Shown: positions 25,566 through 34,987, numbered from the stretch's first letter. The stretch is DNA of 64,000 nucleotides from Sulfitobacter sp. HNIBRBA3233 (GCF_040149665.1 NZ_JBEFLP010000002.1:248001-312000); one strand, 5' to 3'. A program made the numbers and translations. The notes: generated by a model from the sequence alone, not told the origin.

Positions 25566-25769
25566 TCAATGTGCCCCCAGTTTGGTGTCGGGTGTGTAGG
25601 TGCCGTCGACCTCTTTGGTGACGGCCTGACCGCAGCGCATCACGCCTGCCGCGTGGTCCCACGTTTGCGTCGGTGTGCCGTAAAGCTCCCAGCCCTTGTT
25701 CAGCGCATCGGTAACCTTATGGCAAAAAGCGGATGTATCCTCTTCTGAGAGGAAGCGGTAAAGTTTCAT
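25566..25769 (-). CDS. DUF1737 small protein
   Basis: 67 residues: MKLYRFLSEEDTSAFCHKVT then DALNKGWELYGTPTQTWD and a C-terminal AVTKEVDGTYTPDTKLGAH. This matches the DUF1737 family (Y-x-F-L...D...FC..V...L..GW.LYG.P). No catalytic site known. It ends two bases before mch and starts 12 bases after nnrU, so it is made together with the ethylmalonyl-CoA enzymes; whether it acts in that pathway is open. Confidence 0.85.
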   Translation of the reverse strand: MKLYRFLSEEDTSAFCHKVTDALNKGWELYGTPTQTWDHAAGVMRCGQAVTKEVDGTYTPDTKLGAH

Positions 25770-25781
25770 TTTGTCAGACCT

Positions 25782-26336
25782 TTAGGCGAAGGGGGACACG
25801 CCAAGCGCGTAGTGGACCGATGTGATGAGCACCAGAAGAACGACGGTGATGATCGCCAGACGCACGTAGGTGCGCGCGCCCGCCGGTTGCGGTGGTGTCC
25901 AGTCGGGCTCGGTGCGGTTGATCACGATAACCTCGGCCACGGCCCAGGCCAGAAGCCCGCCGAACAGCACGATCGACGCCAGATCGCCGTTGACCAGCAG
26001 ATGCGCGAACGCCCAGATCTTGAACCCCAGCAATTGTGGGTGGCGGGTTTTGTAGGCGGGCCAGGCCTTGGCCCCCTTGGCCGCGCTCGATCCGTAGACC
26101 CACAGGGCCACGACCATCAGCAGGTTGTTGACATGCACAAGAAACGCGGGAGGCGTCCAGACGGGAATGAATTCGGCCCAGCGGTAGCCGAAGATCATCA
26201 GCAACAGCGCCAGCACGATGGCCCCCGCGACCGCGCCTTTGCCTGCATTGCCAAGGCGCGACCGCGCCTGCGGTGCCAGACGCCGGAAGAAATGTGCGAG
26301 GGTCCACAGAAGCAGGCCGAGGATGAGAAGGGTCAT
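25782..26336 (-). CDS. NnrU-family membrane protein
   Basis: 184 residues with about five transmembrane helices; FRRLAPQARSRLG after the first helix, VNNLLMVVALWVYG, and the motif HPQLLGFKIWAFAHLLVNGD are typical of NnrU. NnrU was named for nitric-oxide metabolism in denitrifiers and is related to isoprenylcysteine methyltransferase-like membrane proteins. No denitrification genes are nearby; here it sits three bases after mcl2 and before DUF1737-mch, so a denitrification role is unlikely in this context. Confidence 0.88.
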   Translation of the reverse strand: MTLLILGLLLWTLAHFFRRLAPQARSRLGNAGKGAVAGAIVLALLLMIFGYRWAEFIPVWTPPAFLVHVNNLLMVVALWVYGSSAAKGAKAWPAYKTRHPQLLGFKIWAFAHLLVNGDLASIVLFGGLLAWAVAEVIVINRTEPDWTPPQPAGARTYVRLAIITVVLLVLITSVHYALGVSPFA

Positions 26337-26339
26337 GGT

Positions 26340-27197
26340 CTATTCCGCCTTGAGCTTTTCGATCGCTTCGAGTTTTGCCAGCGTTTCGCGTGCGGTTGCA
26401 ACATGAAGGTTCTCGACGATCTTGCCGTCAACCACTGCAACACCCTGACCGGTGGCCTCGCATTCCTCGAATGCGGCAATCTGGCGGCGCGCCAGATCGG
26501 CCTCTTCGGCGGACGGCGAAAACGCCGCGTTGGCGACATCAAGCTGCGCGGGGTGGATCAGCGTCTTGCCGTCAAAGCCCATGTCACGGCCCTGATCGCA
26601 TTCGATTTTCAGCCCCTCGTCGTCCTTGAAGGCATTATACACCCCGTCGATCAGCGCCACGCCATGCGCCTTGCCCGCCAGCACACACAGGCCAAGGCCC
26701 GTCATCAGGGGCAGGCGGTCGGTCCGGGTACGGGTCTGCAAATCCTTGTTCAGATCGTTTGTCCCCATGACCATGCCCTGCAACTTGGGGTGCGCGGCGA
26801 TGGCGGCGGCATTCAGCAGACCCAGAGGCGTCTCCATCATGGCCCACAGAGGGATATCGCCGCAGATCTTCGCGAGCGCGTCTAGATCGGCGGGCGCGTT
26901 CACCTTTGGCAGCAGGATTGCCTCCGCGCCCATTTCGGCGGCGGCAGCTGCATCGTCGGCGCCCCATTCGGTGTCGAGCCCGTTGATCCGGATGATTTTC
27001 ATGCGGCTGCCGTAGCCGCCTTCGGCCAAGGCGACACGCAGGGTATCGCGCGCGGCGACTTTCTCTTCGGGAATCACGGCGTCCTCAAGATCGAAGATGA
27101 TCGCATCGGCAGCCAGTCCGCGTGCCTTGTCCAGCGCGCGGGGCTTGGAGCCGGGGATGTAGAGGACGGACCGCAGGGGGCGGGCAATGGAGGGCAT
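26340..27197 (-). CDS. mcl2: (3S)-malyl-CoA thioesterase (Mcl2, CitE-like)
   Basis: 285 residues of the CitE/HpcH aldolase superfamily: RSVLYIPGSKPRALDKARGL, the IIFDLEDAVIPEEK block with metal-binding acidic residues, MMETPLGLLNAA and VMGTNDLNKDLQTR. In Rhodobacter sphaeroides two paralogues are known: Mcl1 (a malyl/methylmalyl-CoA lyase, longer, starting with a different N-terminus) and Mcl2, which hydrolyses (3S)-malyl-CoA to malate and CoA. Length, N-terminus and linkage to mch fit Mcl2, so I call the thioesterase; lyase activity cannot be fully excluded from sequence. It heads the mcl2-nnrU-DUF1737-mch operon. Confidence 0.85.
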   Translation of the reverse strand: MPSIARPLRSVLYIPGSKPRALDKARGLAADAIIFDLEDAVIPEEKVAARDTLRVALAEGGYGSRMKIIRINGLDTEWGADDAAAAAEMGAEAILLPKVNAPADLDALAKICGDIPLWAMMETPLGLLNAAAIAAHPKLQGMVMGTNDLNKDLQTRTRTDRLPLMTGLGLCVLAGKAHGVALIDGVYNAFKDDEGLKIECDQGRDMGFDGKTLIHPAQLDVANAAFSPSAEEADLARRQIAAFEECEATGQGVAVVDGKIVENLHVATARETLAKLEAIEKLKAE

Positions 27198-27528
27198 GGG
27201 AACTCCTGAATGGTATCACGGGATTGACGAAACAAAGTTGCGCGCAAAGGGGCATTTCTGGACGAAAACTTCAAGCCCCTTTGCGCCGCGCTGCGGCGAA
27301 AATACGGGCCGCAACGGCAGCGGACGCGGCGTTAACCCGGAATTTAAATCTCATCGGCAACAGTCGGGGGGCATGATCCGAAGGGGAGCGCGCCGGCTGG
27401 GCCGCCGGCATAGGCGATGCAGCGTCATGCAGCGAAGTTTCATACCGGGGGCGCCCGTGTTTCACCGGCTGATGCGCCGGAGGGGCCATAACCACGTCGC
27501 GCCGCCTGACCTCTGGAAAGGCACTGAC
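27198..27528. other. Intergenic region between mcl2 and a small secreted protein
   Basis: 331 bases without a supported gene. It must hold the mcl2 promoter (minus strand) and the promoter of the gene at 27529 (plus strand). The mcl2-proximal part contains the palindrome and inverted repeat listed separately at 27238-27286. An open frame runs through the plus strand from 27187, but its N-terminal part is Arg/Pro-rich and looks non-coding. I see no RNA gene. Confidence 0.6.
27238..27286. promoter_or_regulatory. Inverted repeats upstream of mcl2
   Basis: Perfect 12-base arms GCGCAAAGGGGC (27242-27253) and GCCCCTTTGCGC (27275-27286) are separated by 21 bases; the left arm overlaps a 10-bp palindrome TTGCGCGCAA (27238-27247). 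The elements lie 40-90 bases before the mcl2 start codon, a normal place for operators. A partly similar CAAAGGGGC occurs upstream of ccr near 44074. The regulator is unknown. Confidence 0.4.
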
Positions 27529-27861
27529 ATGACACGTACTGCAAAATTTATTCATCTTGCCGCGCTGACCACCGCGTCGGCGATCCTGATCGCCTGGAGC
27601 AGCGGGGCCAGCGCGCAGGGGCAGCGAAACTGCGGGCCCCGGGACCTTGTGGTCGAACGCCTCGCCAGCGGCTATGGCGAGACCCGCCAGTCAATCGGCC
27701 TCGGCTCGGGCAACCGCATGGTGGAGGTCTTCGCCTCCGACGCGACGGGCAGTTGGACCATTCTGGTGACGCTGCCCACCGGGCTCAGCTGTCTTGTGGC
27801 CTCGGGCCAGTCTTTCGAGACAGTCACGGAAAGCCTGCCGGCGGCGGGCGACCCGGCCTGA
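27529..27861 (+). CDS. Small exported protein of unknown function
   Basis: 110 residues from the ATG at 27529 (GGAAAGG upstream), with a signal peptide MTRTAKFIHLAALTTASAIL and a cut after GASAQ. The mature part has CGPRDLVVERLASGYGETRQ, SWTILVTLPTGLSCLVASGQ and two cysteines, which could pair in the periplasm. Similar short exported proteins are common in Rhodobacteraceae, with no known role. It converges with the TauE gene. Confidence 0.75.
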   Translation: MTRTAKFIHLAALTTASAILIAWSSGASAQGQRNCGPRDLVVERLASGYGETRQSIGLGSGNRMVEVFASDATGSWTILVTLPTGLSCLVASGQSFETVTESLPAAGDPA

Positions 27862-27875
27862 CCGCGCACAGCGGG

Positions 27876-27900
27876 GCCGCGCGCACCTTTGACGCGCGGC
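27876..27900. terminator. Hairpin after the small exported protein
   Basis: GCCGCGCG and CGCGCGGC form a perfect 8-bp stem with a 9-base loop, 14 bases after the stop and followed by TCCTCTTTTCC, a weak T-tract. Probably the terminator for the plus-strand gene, before the convergent TauE gene. Confidence 0.45.
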
Positions 27901-27940
27901 TCCTCTTTTCCGCGGCCGACCGCCGGGCGCAGCGTTCGCC

Positions 27941-28696
27941 TCAGGTCAGACCGTCCCAGATCAGTTTCAGACCGGTCGCGGTCAGCGCCACGTAGGTGAC
28001 CGCAAAAAACAACCGTTCGGGCACGATGCGATGCGCCCGCACGCCCAGCCATGCGCCCAGCAGCGCGAAGGGCGCCAGCGCGAGATTGGCCTGTGTCGTG
28101 GCCTGCGTGAACATGTCAAGCGCGGCATAGGGAATGAACTTGGCGATATTGATGGCCCAGAACACCAGTACTGTCGTGGCCTGATACGCGGTCTTGTCCA
28201 GACCGCGGGCCAGCAGGAACACCGCCGCAGGCGGGCCGCCCGCGTGGCTGATGAAGCTGGTGAAACCCGCCGTGAGACCCGCGATGCCACCGCCCCAGTC
28301 GGGCATCGGGCGCGTGCCAAGCTTCAGCTTGCCCGACCGCGACGCGATCTGCCACAGGACAAACCCCACCGACACCAGACCGATCAGCAGCCGCAGCAGA
28401 TCGGGCGATGCGACACGAAACAGCATCGCGCCCAGTGCCACACCGGGCAGGCCGCCGAGTATGAGGATCATCGCTTCGCGCAGGCGCCAGCGGCCCCAGT
28501 AGGGTCGCAGGGTGGCGGCATCGATCAGCATCAGCAGCGGCAGCATCACCCCCAGCGCCATGGCAGGCTCCACCACAAGCGCCAGCATCGACGAGGCCGC
28601 AAAGGCAGCGCCCGATCCGAAGCCCCCTTTGGAGATACCGGCAAAGATGACCGCCGGTCCGGCAATCGCAAAGAACCACAGATCGAGGTTAAGCAT
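27941..28696 (-). CDS. TauE/SafE-family membrane transporter
   Basis: 251 residues, about eight transmembrane helices, with the family repeat visible as IFAGISKGGFGSGAAFAASS near the N-terminus and AGFTSFISHAGGPPAAVFLL in the second half. TauE/SafE proteins export sulfite or organosulfonates or other anions; the substrate here is unknown. The ATG at 28696 was chosen because the longer frame to 28750 adds a non-hydrophobic extension. It is a single gene, with a convergent neighbour on one side and a divergent one on the other. Another TauE gene lies at 50418-51332. Confidence 0.88.
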   Translation of the reverse strand: MLNLDLWFFAIAGPAVIFAGISKGGFGSGAAFAASSMLALVVEPAMALGVMLPLLMLIDAATLRPYWGRWRLREAMILILGGLPGVALGAMLFRVASPDLLRLLIGLVSVGFVLWQIASRSGKLKLGTRPMPDWGGGIAGLTAGFTSFISHAGGPPAAVFLLARGLDKTAYQATTVLVFWAINIAKFIPYAALDMFTQATTQANLALAPFALLGAWLGVRAHRIVPERLFFAVTYVALTATGLKLIWDGLT

Positions 28697-28812
28697 CCCA
28701 GCCCCTTGAAACCCTGTCCGCGCACCTAGTTTGCGCTGGAACCGAACCACCGCGCATAACGTTCATCTTGGCGCAACACAAATTCGCACGATCCGCTGCA
28801 AGGAGCCACCCC

Positions 28813-29922
28813 ATGAAACGCCTGCTGACTTCCACCGCCCTCGTTCTCGCCTTTGCCGTCCCTGCCACGGCCCAATCCGTGCAGACCGAAGTCGGCGTTG
28901 TAAAGATGAACGAAAGCAGCCTGCTGGTCGGCGATATGATCGGTGAGCCCGTCTATAACTTCCGCGGCAAGCCCAAAACCGACGAGCCGATGCCGCTGGA
29001 CGGGGCGAACCGCTTTGAACGCATTGCCACGGTGAAGGATGTGGTGATCAATTCGGACGGTGCCGTCGAAGCGCTGATCATGAGTGTCGGGGGATTCTGG
29101 GGGCTGGCCGATCGCGAAGTGTCTGCGGGGATCGACGGCCTGACCGTCGTGACAGATGTGCGCGGTGACAAATACTTCGTGATCTTCACCGATGAGGAAA
29201 CCCTCGATAACGCGCCACGGTTCAACAAGTTCGACATCCAGAGTGTTGCGGATAACGCCGGTGACGAAGAAGCCGACAGTGAAGAGGCTGACGAAGAAGA
29301 AACCGCCGCGGAAGAAGAAACCAGCGATACAATGGCATCCGGCGACGACAGTGCGCCAGCGGATGAGCAAGCTGCCGAGACCGAAGCGGAAGAGACCTCT
29401 ACCGACGAGGGCGCGGCGGAAAACGCGAGTGCGGATGACGCCGCCGAAGCGGATCAGGACGCAGCATCCGGCGAAACCGGTGAAGAGAACGCGGACGCGG
29501 GCGACGCGCCGGCAGAGACCGCAGATGACACAGCAGCAGGTGACGACACAGCCGAAGACGAGGCTTCCGCCCAAGAAAGCACAGACAACGGCGATACCGC
29601 CGCAGCGCAGGAGGACGACCCGACAATCGTCGGTCAGGACGAGGACGCGTCCATCGACAAAGCACAGCCTGCGGACGAGATGGAGGGCGATGAGGCCCCC
29701 AACGGCACGTCCATCGACGCATCGGATGAAGCGGCAACCGAGGATGGGCAGCCCCGCGATGCCGAGCTGAGCGATGTGAACACCGAAGACGATCAGGCGA
29801 CAGTCGGGATCCCCGACGAGGCCGAAGAAAAGGGTGAAGCCGACGACGTGTCGAACGAAGAGATCATCGAAAGCGACGGCGCGAATGACGCCGAAAGCGA
29901 AGAGGTGAAGTCCGACAACTGA
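28813..29922 (+). CDS. Exported PRC-barrel protein with a long acidic tail
   Basis: 369 residues from the ATG at 28813, with AAGGAG eight bases upstream. Signal peptide MKRLLTSTALVLAFAVPATA. Residues around 34-125 fit a PRC-barrel (LVGDMIGEPVYNFRG, IATVKDVVINSDGAVEALIM, VGGFWGLADREV). From about 150 to the end (some 220 residues) the chain is almost only Asp, Glu, Ala, Ser, Thr and Gly, strongly acidic, with no aromatic residues in most of it, and so probably disordered. PRC-barrels often bind other proteins or metals; an acidic periplasmic tail could bind cations. This is inference. Confidence 0.8.
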   Translation: MKRLLTSTALVLAFAVPATAQSVQTEVGVVKMNESSLLVGDMIGEPVYNFRGKPKTDEPMPLDGANRFERIATVKDVVINSDGAVEALIMSVGGFWGLADREVSAGIDGLTVVTDVRGDKYFVIFTDEETLDNAPRFNKFDIQSVADNAGDEEADSEEADEEETAAEEETSDTMASGDDSAPADEQAAETEAEETSTDEGAAENASADDAAEADQDAASGETGEENADAGDAPAETADDTAAGDDTAEDEASAQESTDNGDTAAAQEDDPTIVGQDEDASIDKAQPADEMEGDEAPNGTSIDASDEAATEDGQPRDAELSDVNTEDDQATVGIPDEAEEKGEADDVSNEEIIESDGANDAESEEVKSDN

Positions 29923-30001
29923 TACGGGCCCAGTCGGACGCTCCCATGGGTTTCAGTTTCGGTTGCGCGTGCGCAGCGGCAACTTGCATGACTGCACATG
30001 A

Positions 30002-31009
<1,008 letters not shown>

Positions 31010-31033
31010 GGCGGCTGCATACAAAATTCGAAG

Positions 31034-31062
31034 AAGGCGGATCTGTTCGGTCCGCCTTTTTT
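31034..31062 (+). terminator. Intrinsic terminator of mdh
   Basis: AAGGCGGA and TCCGCCTT form a perfect 8-bp stem with a 9-base loop, followed by a run of T (TTTTTT counting the end of the stem). It ends mdh transcription and isolates it from the sdh promoter region. Confidence 0.9.
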
Positions 31063-31088
31063 CGTTAGAGGCCCGCTGTGCGGAGGGC

Positions 31089-31098
31089 TGTGATCACG
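31089..31098. promoter_or_regulatory. Single distal copy of the TGTGATCAC motif
   Basis: TGTGATCACG matches nine of ten bases of the palindrome found in pairs before sucC and sdhC. It is 94 bp (centre to centre) upstream of the first sdhC copy, about nine helical turns, and 27 bases after the mdh terminator. It could be an auxiliary site. Confidence 0.45.
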
Positions 31099-31181
31099 GA
31101 TGCCCGACTCACGGTCGGGAGGCGTTTGGCGGGGCATCCGGCGGGGCCGCGCAGTCACCTCATTCGGTTGAGGCAGCATAT

Positions 31182-31213
31182 GTGTGATCACAAAAACAAA
31201 TCTAGTGATCACA
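31182..31213. promoter_or_regulatory. Paired palindromic operator upstream of sdhC
   Basis: TGTGATCACA (31183-31192) and AGTGATCACA (31204-31213) are 21 bp apart centre to centre, the same geometry as upstream of sucC. The first copy includes GTGTGATCACAAA, identical to one arm of the sucC element. The nearer site is about 142 bases before the sdhC ATG. Its presence before both operons implies co-regulation of the 2-oxoglutarate-to-fumarate steps. Confidence 0.7.
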
Positions 31214-31291
31214 ATATGCCCGGAACCGCCCGCGCCGCGAAAAAATCCTGAAAAATAGCGGTAACAGTCCGCGTATTTCCGCCTTGCCCGC

Positions 31292-31319
31292 GTGACAGTC
31301 GGAAAAAAACCGCTATCAC
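31292..31319 (+). promoter_or_regulatory. Candidate sdhC promoter
   Basis: GTGACA (31292-31297) and TATCAC (31314-31319) with a 16-base spacer resemble sigma-70 -35 and -10 boxes, about 30 bases before the sdhC start codon. If right, the palindromes lie some 110-140 bases upstream of the transcription start, a position more typical of activation than repression. Confidence 0.35.
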
Positions 31320-31349
31320 TAAAGCCAAGTAGCCAGAAAGGAGCCTGAT

Positions 31350-31733
31350 ATGGCCGATGTGAACCGGGGCAACCGCCCGCTGTCACCGCATCTGACGATC
31401 TATCGCCCGCAGCTGACCTCGATGACCTCCATTCTCACGCGGATCACGGGCAACGCCCTGCTGATCAGTGCGCTGTTGATCGTGTGGTGGTTTCTCGCCG
31501 CGTCAACGAATGCCGATTACTTCGCGACCGCGAATGCCGTGCTGACCAGCTGGTTCGGTGATCTGGTGATGTTCCTGTCGGTCCTCGGTCTGTGGTACCA
31601 CACGCTGGCGGGCATCCGGCACCTGATCTGGGACAATGCCGTCGCGATGGATATCCCCACCGCAGAAAAACTGGGCTGGGCGTGTCTTGGCGGGTCGGTG
31701 TTCCTGACCCTCGTGACCGTCATCGCCGTTTAA
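31350..31733 (+). CDS. sdhC: Succinate dehydrogenase cytochrome b556 subunit
   Basis: 127 residues with three transmembrane helices. The N-terminal NRGNRPLSPHLTIYRPQLTS is the SdhC signature, and the heme-ligand histidine lies in WYHTLAGIRHLIWD. With SdhD it anchors SdhAB in the membrane and carries the quinone site and heme b. AGGAG lies before the ATG; sdhD follows after 10 bases. Confidence 0.96.
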   Translation: MADVNRGNRPLSPHLTIYRPQLTSMTSILTRITGNALLISALLIVWWFLAASTNADYFATANAVLTSWFGDLVMFLSVLGLWYHTLAGIRHLIWDNAVAMDIPTAEKLGWACLGGSVFLTLVTVIAV

Positions 31734-31743
31734 GGAGGCTCAC

Positions 31744-32115
31744 ATGGCATATATGACCGACCGCAAGCGCGCCACCGGACTTGGCTCTGCCAAAAGCGGC
31801 ACAGCGCATTTCTGGGCGATGAAAGTCAGCTCCGTCGCGCTGCTGATCCTGATCCCGCTGTTCGTCTTTACCTTCGGCGCAGCACTTGGCGGGACATACG
31901 AGGAAATCGTCGCCTACTACAGCCGGCCCACCCCCGCGATCATCGCGGCGCTGACCTTTGCCGTAGGTTTCAAGCATTTCAACGACGGTGTGCAAACGCT
32001 GATCGAGGACTATGTGCACGGCCCCGCGCAGAAAATCGCGCTGATCGTGATGACCTGCATCAGCTACGGTGCGGCGGCTGTGGCCATCTTCGCCATCGCG
32101 CGGCTGGCGCTCTGA
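31744..32115 (+). CDS. sdhD: Succinate dehydrogenase membrane anchor subunit
   Basis: 123 residues, three helices. The conserved HFNDGVQTLIEDYVHG segment provides the typical SdhD H...DG...ED.V pattern (heme ligand and quinone site). Good ribosome site (AAGGAGG). It is followed by a 167-base gap before sdhA, which is long for this operon and holds no recognisable gene. Confidence 0.95.
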   Translation: MAYMTDRKRATGLGSAKSGTAHFWAMKVSSVALLILIPLFVFTFGAALGGTYEEIVAYYSRPTPAIIAALTFAVGFKHFNDGVQTLIEDYVHGPAQKIALIVMTCISYGAAAVAIFAIARLAL

Positions 32116-32282
32116 CACTGCGACAAATGGCTGGGCGGCGGTCGCCGTCGCCCGTGCTATCTACGGGATCAAGTGGCGGGTCGCTCCGCCCATAGGGAAA
32201 TTCAGACCGCGCGCAGATCGCGCGAGAACATGAGGGACGGGACGCGCAGCGCGCACCGGTCCAAATCGAGAGAGGGCACATT

Positions 32283-34088
32283 ATGGCTGCTTATGATTAC
32301 GAAACCCATGAATACGACGTTGTCGTCGTCGGTGCCGGCGGTGCTGGCCTGCGTGCGACACTGGGCATGGCGGAGCAGGGGCTGCGCACGGCCTGTATCT
32401 CGAAGGTGTTCCCGACACGCTCGCACACGGTGGCCGCACAGGGTGGCATCGCCGCATCGCTGAGCAACATGGGTCCCGACAACTGGCAGTGGCACATGTA
32501 CGACACCGTGAAGGGATCGGACTGGCTGGGCGATACGGATGCGATGGAATACCTCGCCCGTGAAGCCCCCAAGGCGGTTTACGAGCTTGAGCACTACGGC
32601 GTGCCGTTCAGCCGGACCGAGGAAGGCAAGATCTACCAGCGCCCCTTCGGCGGCCACACCACCGAGTTCGGCGAAGGCCCCCCCGTGCAGCGCACCTGTG
32701 CCGCCGCCGACCGGACCGGCCACGCGATCCTGCACACGCTCTATGGCCAGTCGCTGAAACAGAACGCGCAGTTCTTCATCGAATATTTCGCCATCGACCT
32801 GCTGATGAGCGAGGACGGCGTCTGCCAAGGCGTTCTGTGCTGGAAGCTGGACGACGGCACGATGCACGTCTTTTCGGCGAAGATGGTTGTGCTGGCGACG
32901 GGCGGATATGGCCGCGCCTACTTCAGCGCCACCTCTGCGCATACATGTACCGGAGACGGTGGCGGCATGACGGCCCGTGCGGGCCTGCCGCTTCAGGATA
33001 TGGAGTTCGTCCAGTTCCACCCGACCGGCATCTACGGCGCTGGCTGCCTGATCACCGAAGGCGCGCGCGGCGAGGGCGGATACCTCACCAACTCCGAAGG
33101 CGAGCGGTTCATGGAGCGCTACGCGCCGACCTACAAGGATCTGGCGTCGCGCGACGTGGTGAGCCGCTGCATGACGATGGAAATCCGCGAAGGCCGCGGT
33201 GTGGGCGACAAGAACGACCACATCCACCTGCACCTCAACCACCTGCCACCGGAAACGCTGGAACTGCGCCTGCCCGGCATCTCGGAATCCGCGCGTATCT
33301 TTGCGGGTGTCGACGTCAACAAAGAGCCGATCCCGGTTCTGCCGACCGTTCACTACAACATGGGCGGCATTCCAACGAACTATTGGGGCGAAGTGCTGGC
33401 GCCGACCAAGGACAACCCCGACAATGTATCGCCCGGTCTGATGGCCGTGGGCGAAGCGGGCTGCGCATCCGTGCATGGGGCGAACCGTCTGGGCTCGAAC
33501 TCGCTGATCGACCTCGTGGTCTTTGGCCGCGCGGCAGCGATCCGCGCCAAGGAAGTCGTCGATCCCGAAACCGCCGTGCCAACCCCCAGCAAGCGGTCGA
33601 TCGAGGCGGCGTTCAGCCGGTTCGACGGTCTGCGCTATGCCAAGGGCCACGTCCCGACGGCTGAATTGCGTCTCGAGATGCAGCAGACAATGCAGCAGGA
33701 TGCGGCCGTCTTCCGCACCGACAAGACGCTGGCCGAGGGTGAGGAGAAGATGAAAGGTGTCGCGGGCAAGCTCAGCGATATCAAGGTGACGGATACATCC
33801 CTGGTCTGGAACTCGGACCTGATGGAAACGCTCGAACTGACCAACCTCATGCCAAACGCGGTTGCAACCATCACTGCCGCTGCGGCCCGCAAGGAAAGCC
33901 GCGGTGCCCACGCGCACGAGGATTATCCCGACCGCGACGACGAGAACTGGCGCAAGCACAGCCTGATCTGGTTCAAGGGCAACGAGGCGTCGCTGGGCTT
34001 CCGTGGTGTTCACACCCAGCCGCTGACATCGCACAACGAGGGCGGTATCGACCTCAAGAAGATCGCACCGAAAGCGCGGGTCTACTGA
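32283..34088 (+). CDS. sdhA: Succinate dehydrogenase flavoprotein subunit
   Basis: 601 residues. N-terminal FAD loop [20 protein letters not shown]; covalent FAD-histidine motif [11 protein letters not shown]; substrate-binding region with [21 protein letters not shown]-terminal [18 protein letters not shown]. It oxidises succinate to fumarate on the cytoplasmic face. Two unrelated genes intervene before sdhB, with only two bases after the sdhA stop, so all are probably one transcript. Confidence 0.98.
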   Translation: MAAYDYETHEYDVVVVGAGGAGLRATLGMAEQGLRTACISKVFPTRSHTVAAQGGIAASLSNMGPDNWQWHMYDTVKGSDWLGDTDAMEYLAREAPKAVYELEHYGVPFSRTEEGKIYQRPFGGHTTEFGEGPPVQRTCAAADRTGHAILHTLYGQSLKQNAQFFIEYFAIDLLMSEDGVCQGVLCWKLDDGTMHVFSAKMVVLATGGYGRAYFSATSAHTCTGDGGGMTARAGLPLQDMEFVQFHPTGIYGAGCLITEGARGEGGYLTNSEGERFMERYAPTYKDLASRDVVSRCMTMEIREGRGVGDKNDHIHLHLNHLPPETLELRLPGISESARIFAGVDVNKEPIPVLPTVHYNMGGIPTNYWGEVLAPTKDNPDNVSPGLMAVGEAGCASVHGANRLGSNSLIDLVVFGRAAAIRAKEVVDPETAVPTPSKRSIEAAFSRFDGLRYAKGHVPTAELRLEMQQTMQQDAAVFRTDKTLAEGEEKMKGVAGKLSDIKVTDTSLVWNSDLMETLELTNLMPNAVATITAAAARKESRGAHAHEDYPDRDDENWRKHSLIWFKGNEASLGFRGVHTQPLTSHNEGGIDLKKIAPKARVY

Positions 34089-34090
34089 TC

Positions 34091-34987
34091 ATGACCGCAA
34101 CGGCGCAGATCGGCACCGCGTGGGGCCAGGCGGGGTTCGCCCCTGTCTGCGCCTTGCAGGTGTTCGGGATGCGCCGTTCGGGCAATCATGCGATCATCGA
34201 CTGGCTGATGCGCAACGCGCCGCAGGCGGCGACGGGCGGTGTGTTCTTCAACAACTGCAGACACGGGCGCGACCCGCTGAGCGCTTACGGATCGCTCGAC
34301 ATCTACGATGCCGAAAGCCGGGTGCAGCCGCACCACGATATCGCCGATGCGCAGCGGATCGCGGCGGCAGGGGATGCGCCTATGGTCGTCGTCTCCTACG
34401 AGGACCGGATCCCGCAGCCCAAGGGCAAGCCGCAGCGCGCCTCGCAGGGGTTCGCGACCGCCGATTTCAGTCGCCAGGTTATCATCTACCGGAGCTTTCT
34501 GAACTGGGCCGCGTCGCTTCTGGCGAAAATCCAGCGCAACGACGGCTTCGGCCCCACGGACCGGATGCGGATCATGGGCCTTGCCTTTGCCACCTATGTG
34601 CAGGGGCTGGACCGCGTCGCCGATCCCGGCGATGTTGTCGCCATCTGCTACGATGACTGGATGCAGAGCGAGGACTACCGCGCCGGTATTCTGGACCGGC
34701 TGGATCTGCCGCGCCGCGATCTGGACCGGGGACAGGTCCAGCGCTACGGCGGCGGATCGTCGTTCCAGCGCAGGACGACCGGCGTGGCCGATCTGGGCTC
34801 TACCGAAAGGGACGCGCTGATGGCTGAAGACGAGGAGTACAAGATGATCCTGTGGACCGCCGCCCACGACGTGCGGTTCATGGAGCGTATTCTGGCCCAT
34901 TTCGAAGACGACGCGGAACGGCTGGCCCAGCTGGCCGAAACCGCCAGTCTCAACCTTTCTCTGCCCCTTCGGGAGACCGTCCAATGA
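34091..34987 (+). CDS. Sulfotransferase-like P-loop protein inside the sdh operon
   Basis: 298 residues, soluble. Residues 25-34 read FGMRRSGNHA, matching the 5'-PSB loop of sulfotransferase-type P-loop proteins (G-x-R-R-S-G-N-H), the phosphosulfate-binding site in that fold. Later segments YRSFLNWAASLLAKIQ and VVAICYDDWMQSEDYRAGIL resemble the 3'-PSB region (R..S..NW..S) and the Y-E-D equivalent of that family. A sulfotransferase or similar activity is possible but not established. It starts two bases after sdhA and its stop overlaps the lipoprotein start, so it is embedded in the sdh operon; link to succinate dehydrogenase unknown. Confidence 0.75.
   Translation: MTATAQIGTAWGQAGFAPVCALQVFGMRRSGNHAIIDWLMRNAPQAATGGVFFNNCRHGRDPLSAYGSLDIYDAESRVQPHHDIADAQRIAAAGDAPMVVVSYEDRIPQPKGKPQRASQGFATADFSRQVIIYRSFLNWAASLLAKIQRNDGFGPTDRMRIMGLAFATYVQGLDRVADPGDVVAICYDDWMQSEDYRAGILDRLDLPRRDLDRGQVQRYGGGSSFQRRTTGVADLGSTERDALMAEDEEYKMILWTAAHDVRFMERILAHFEDDAERLAQLAETASLNLSLPLRETVQ

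Noticed and set aside
26340..27197. Calling this gene Mcl1, the malyl/methylmalyl-CoA lyase
   Set aside because: N-terminus, length (285 against about 318) and linkage to mch fit Mcl2 better; Mcl1 should lie elsewhere in the genome.
27187..27528. N-terminal extension of the small exported protein back to 27187
   Set aside because: The added 114 residues are Arg/Gly/Pro-rich, would hide the signal peptide, and the ATG at 27529 has a good ribosome site.
32202..34034. Long open frame (610 codons) opposite sdhA
   Set aside because: Antisense shadow of sdhA; the predicted product is His/Arg-rich with no domain.
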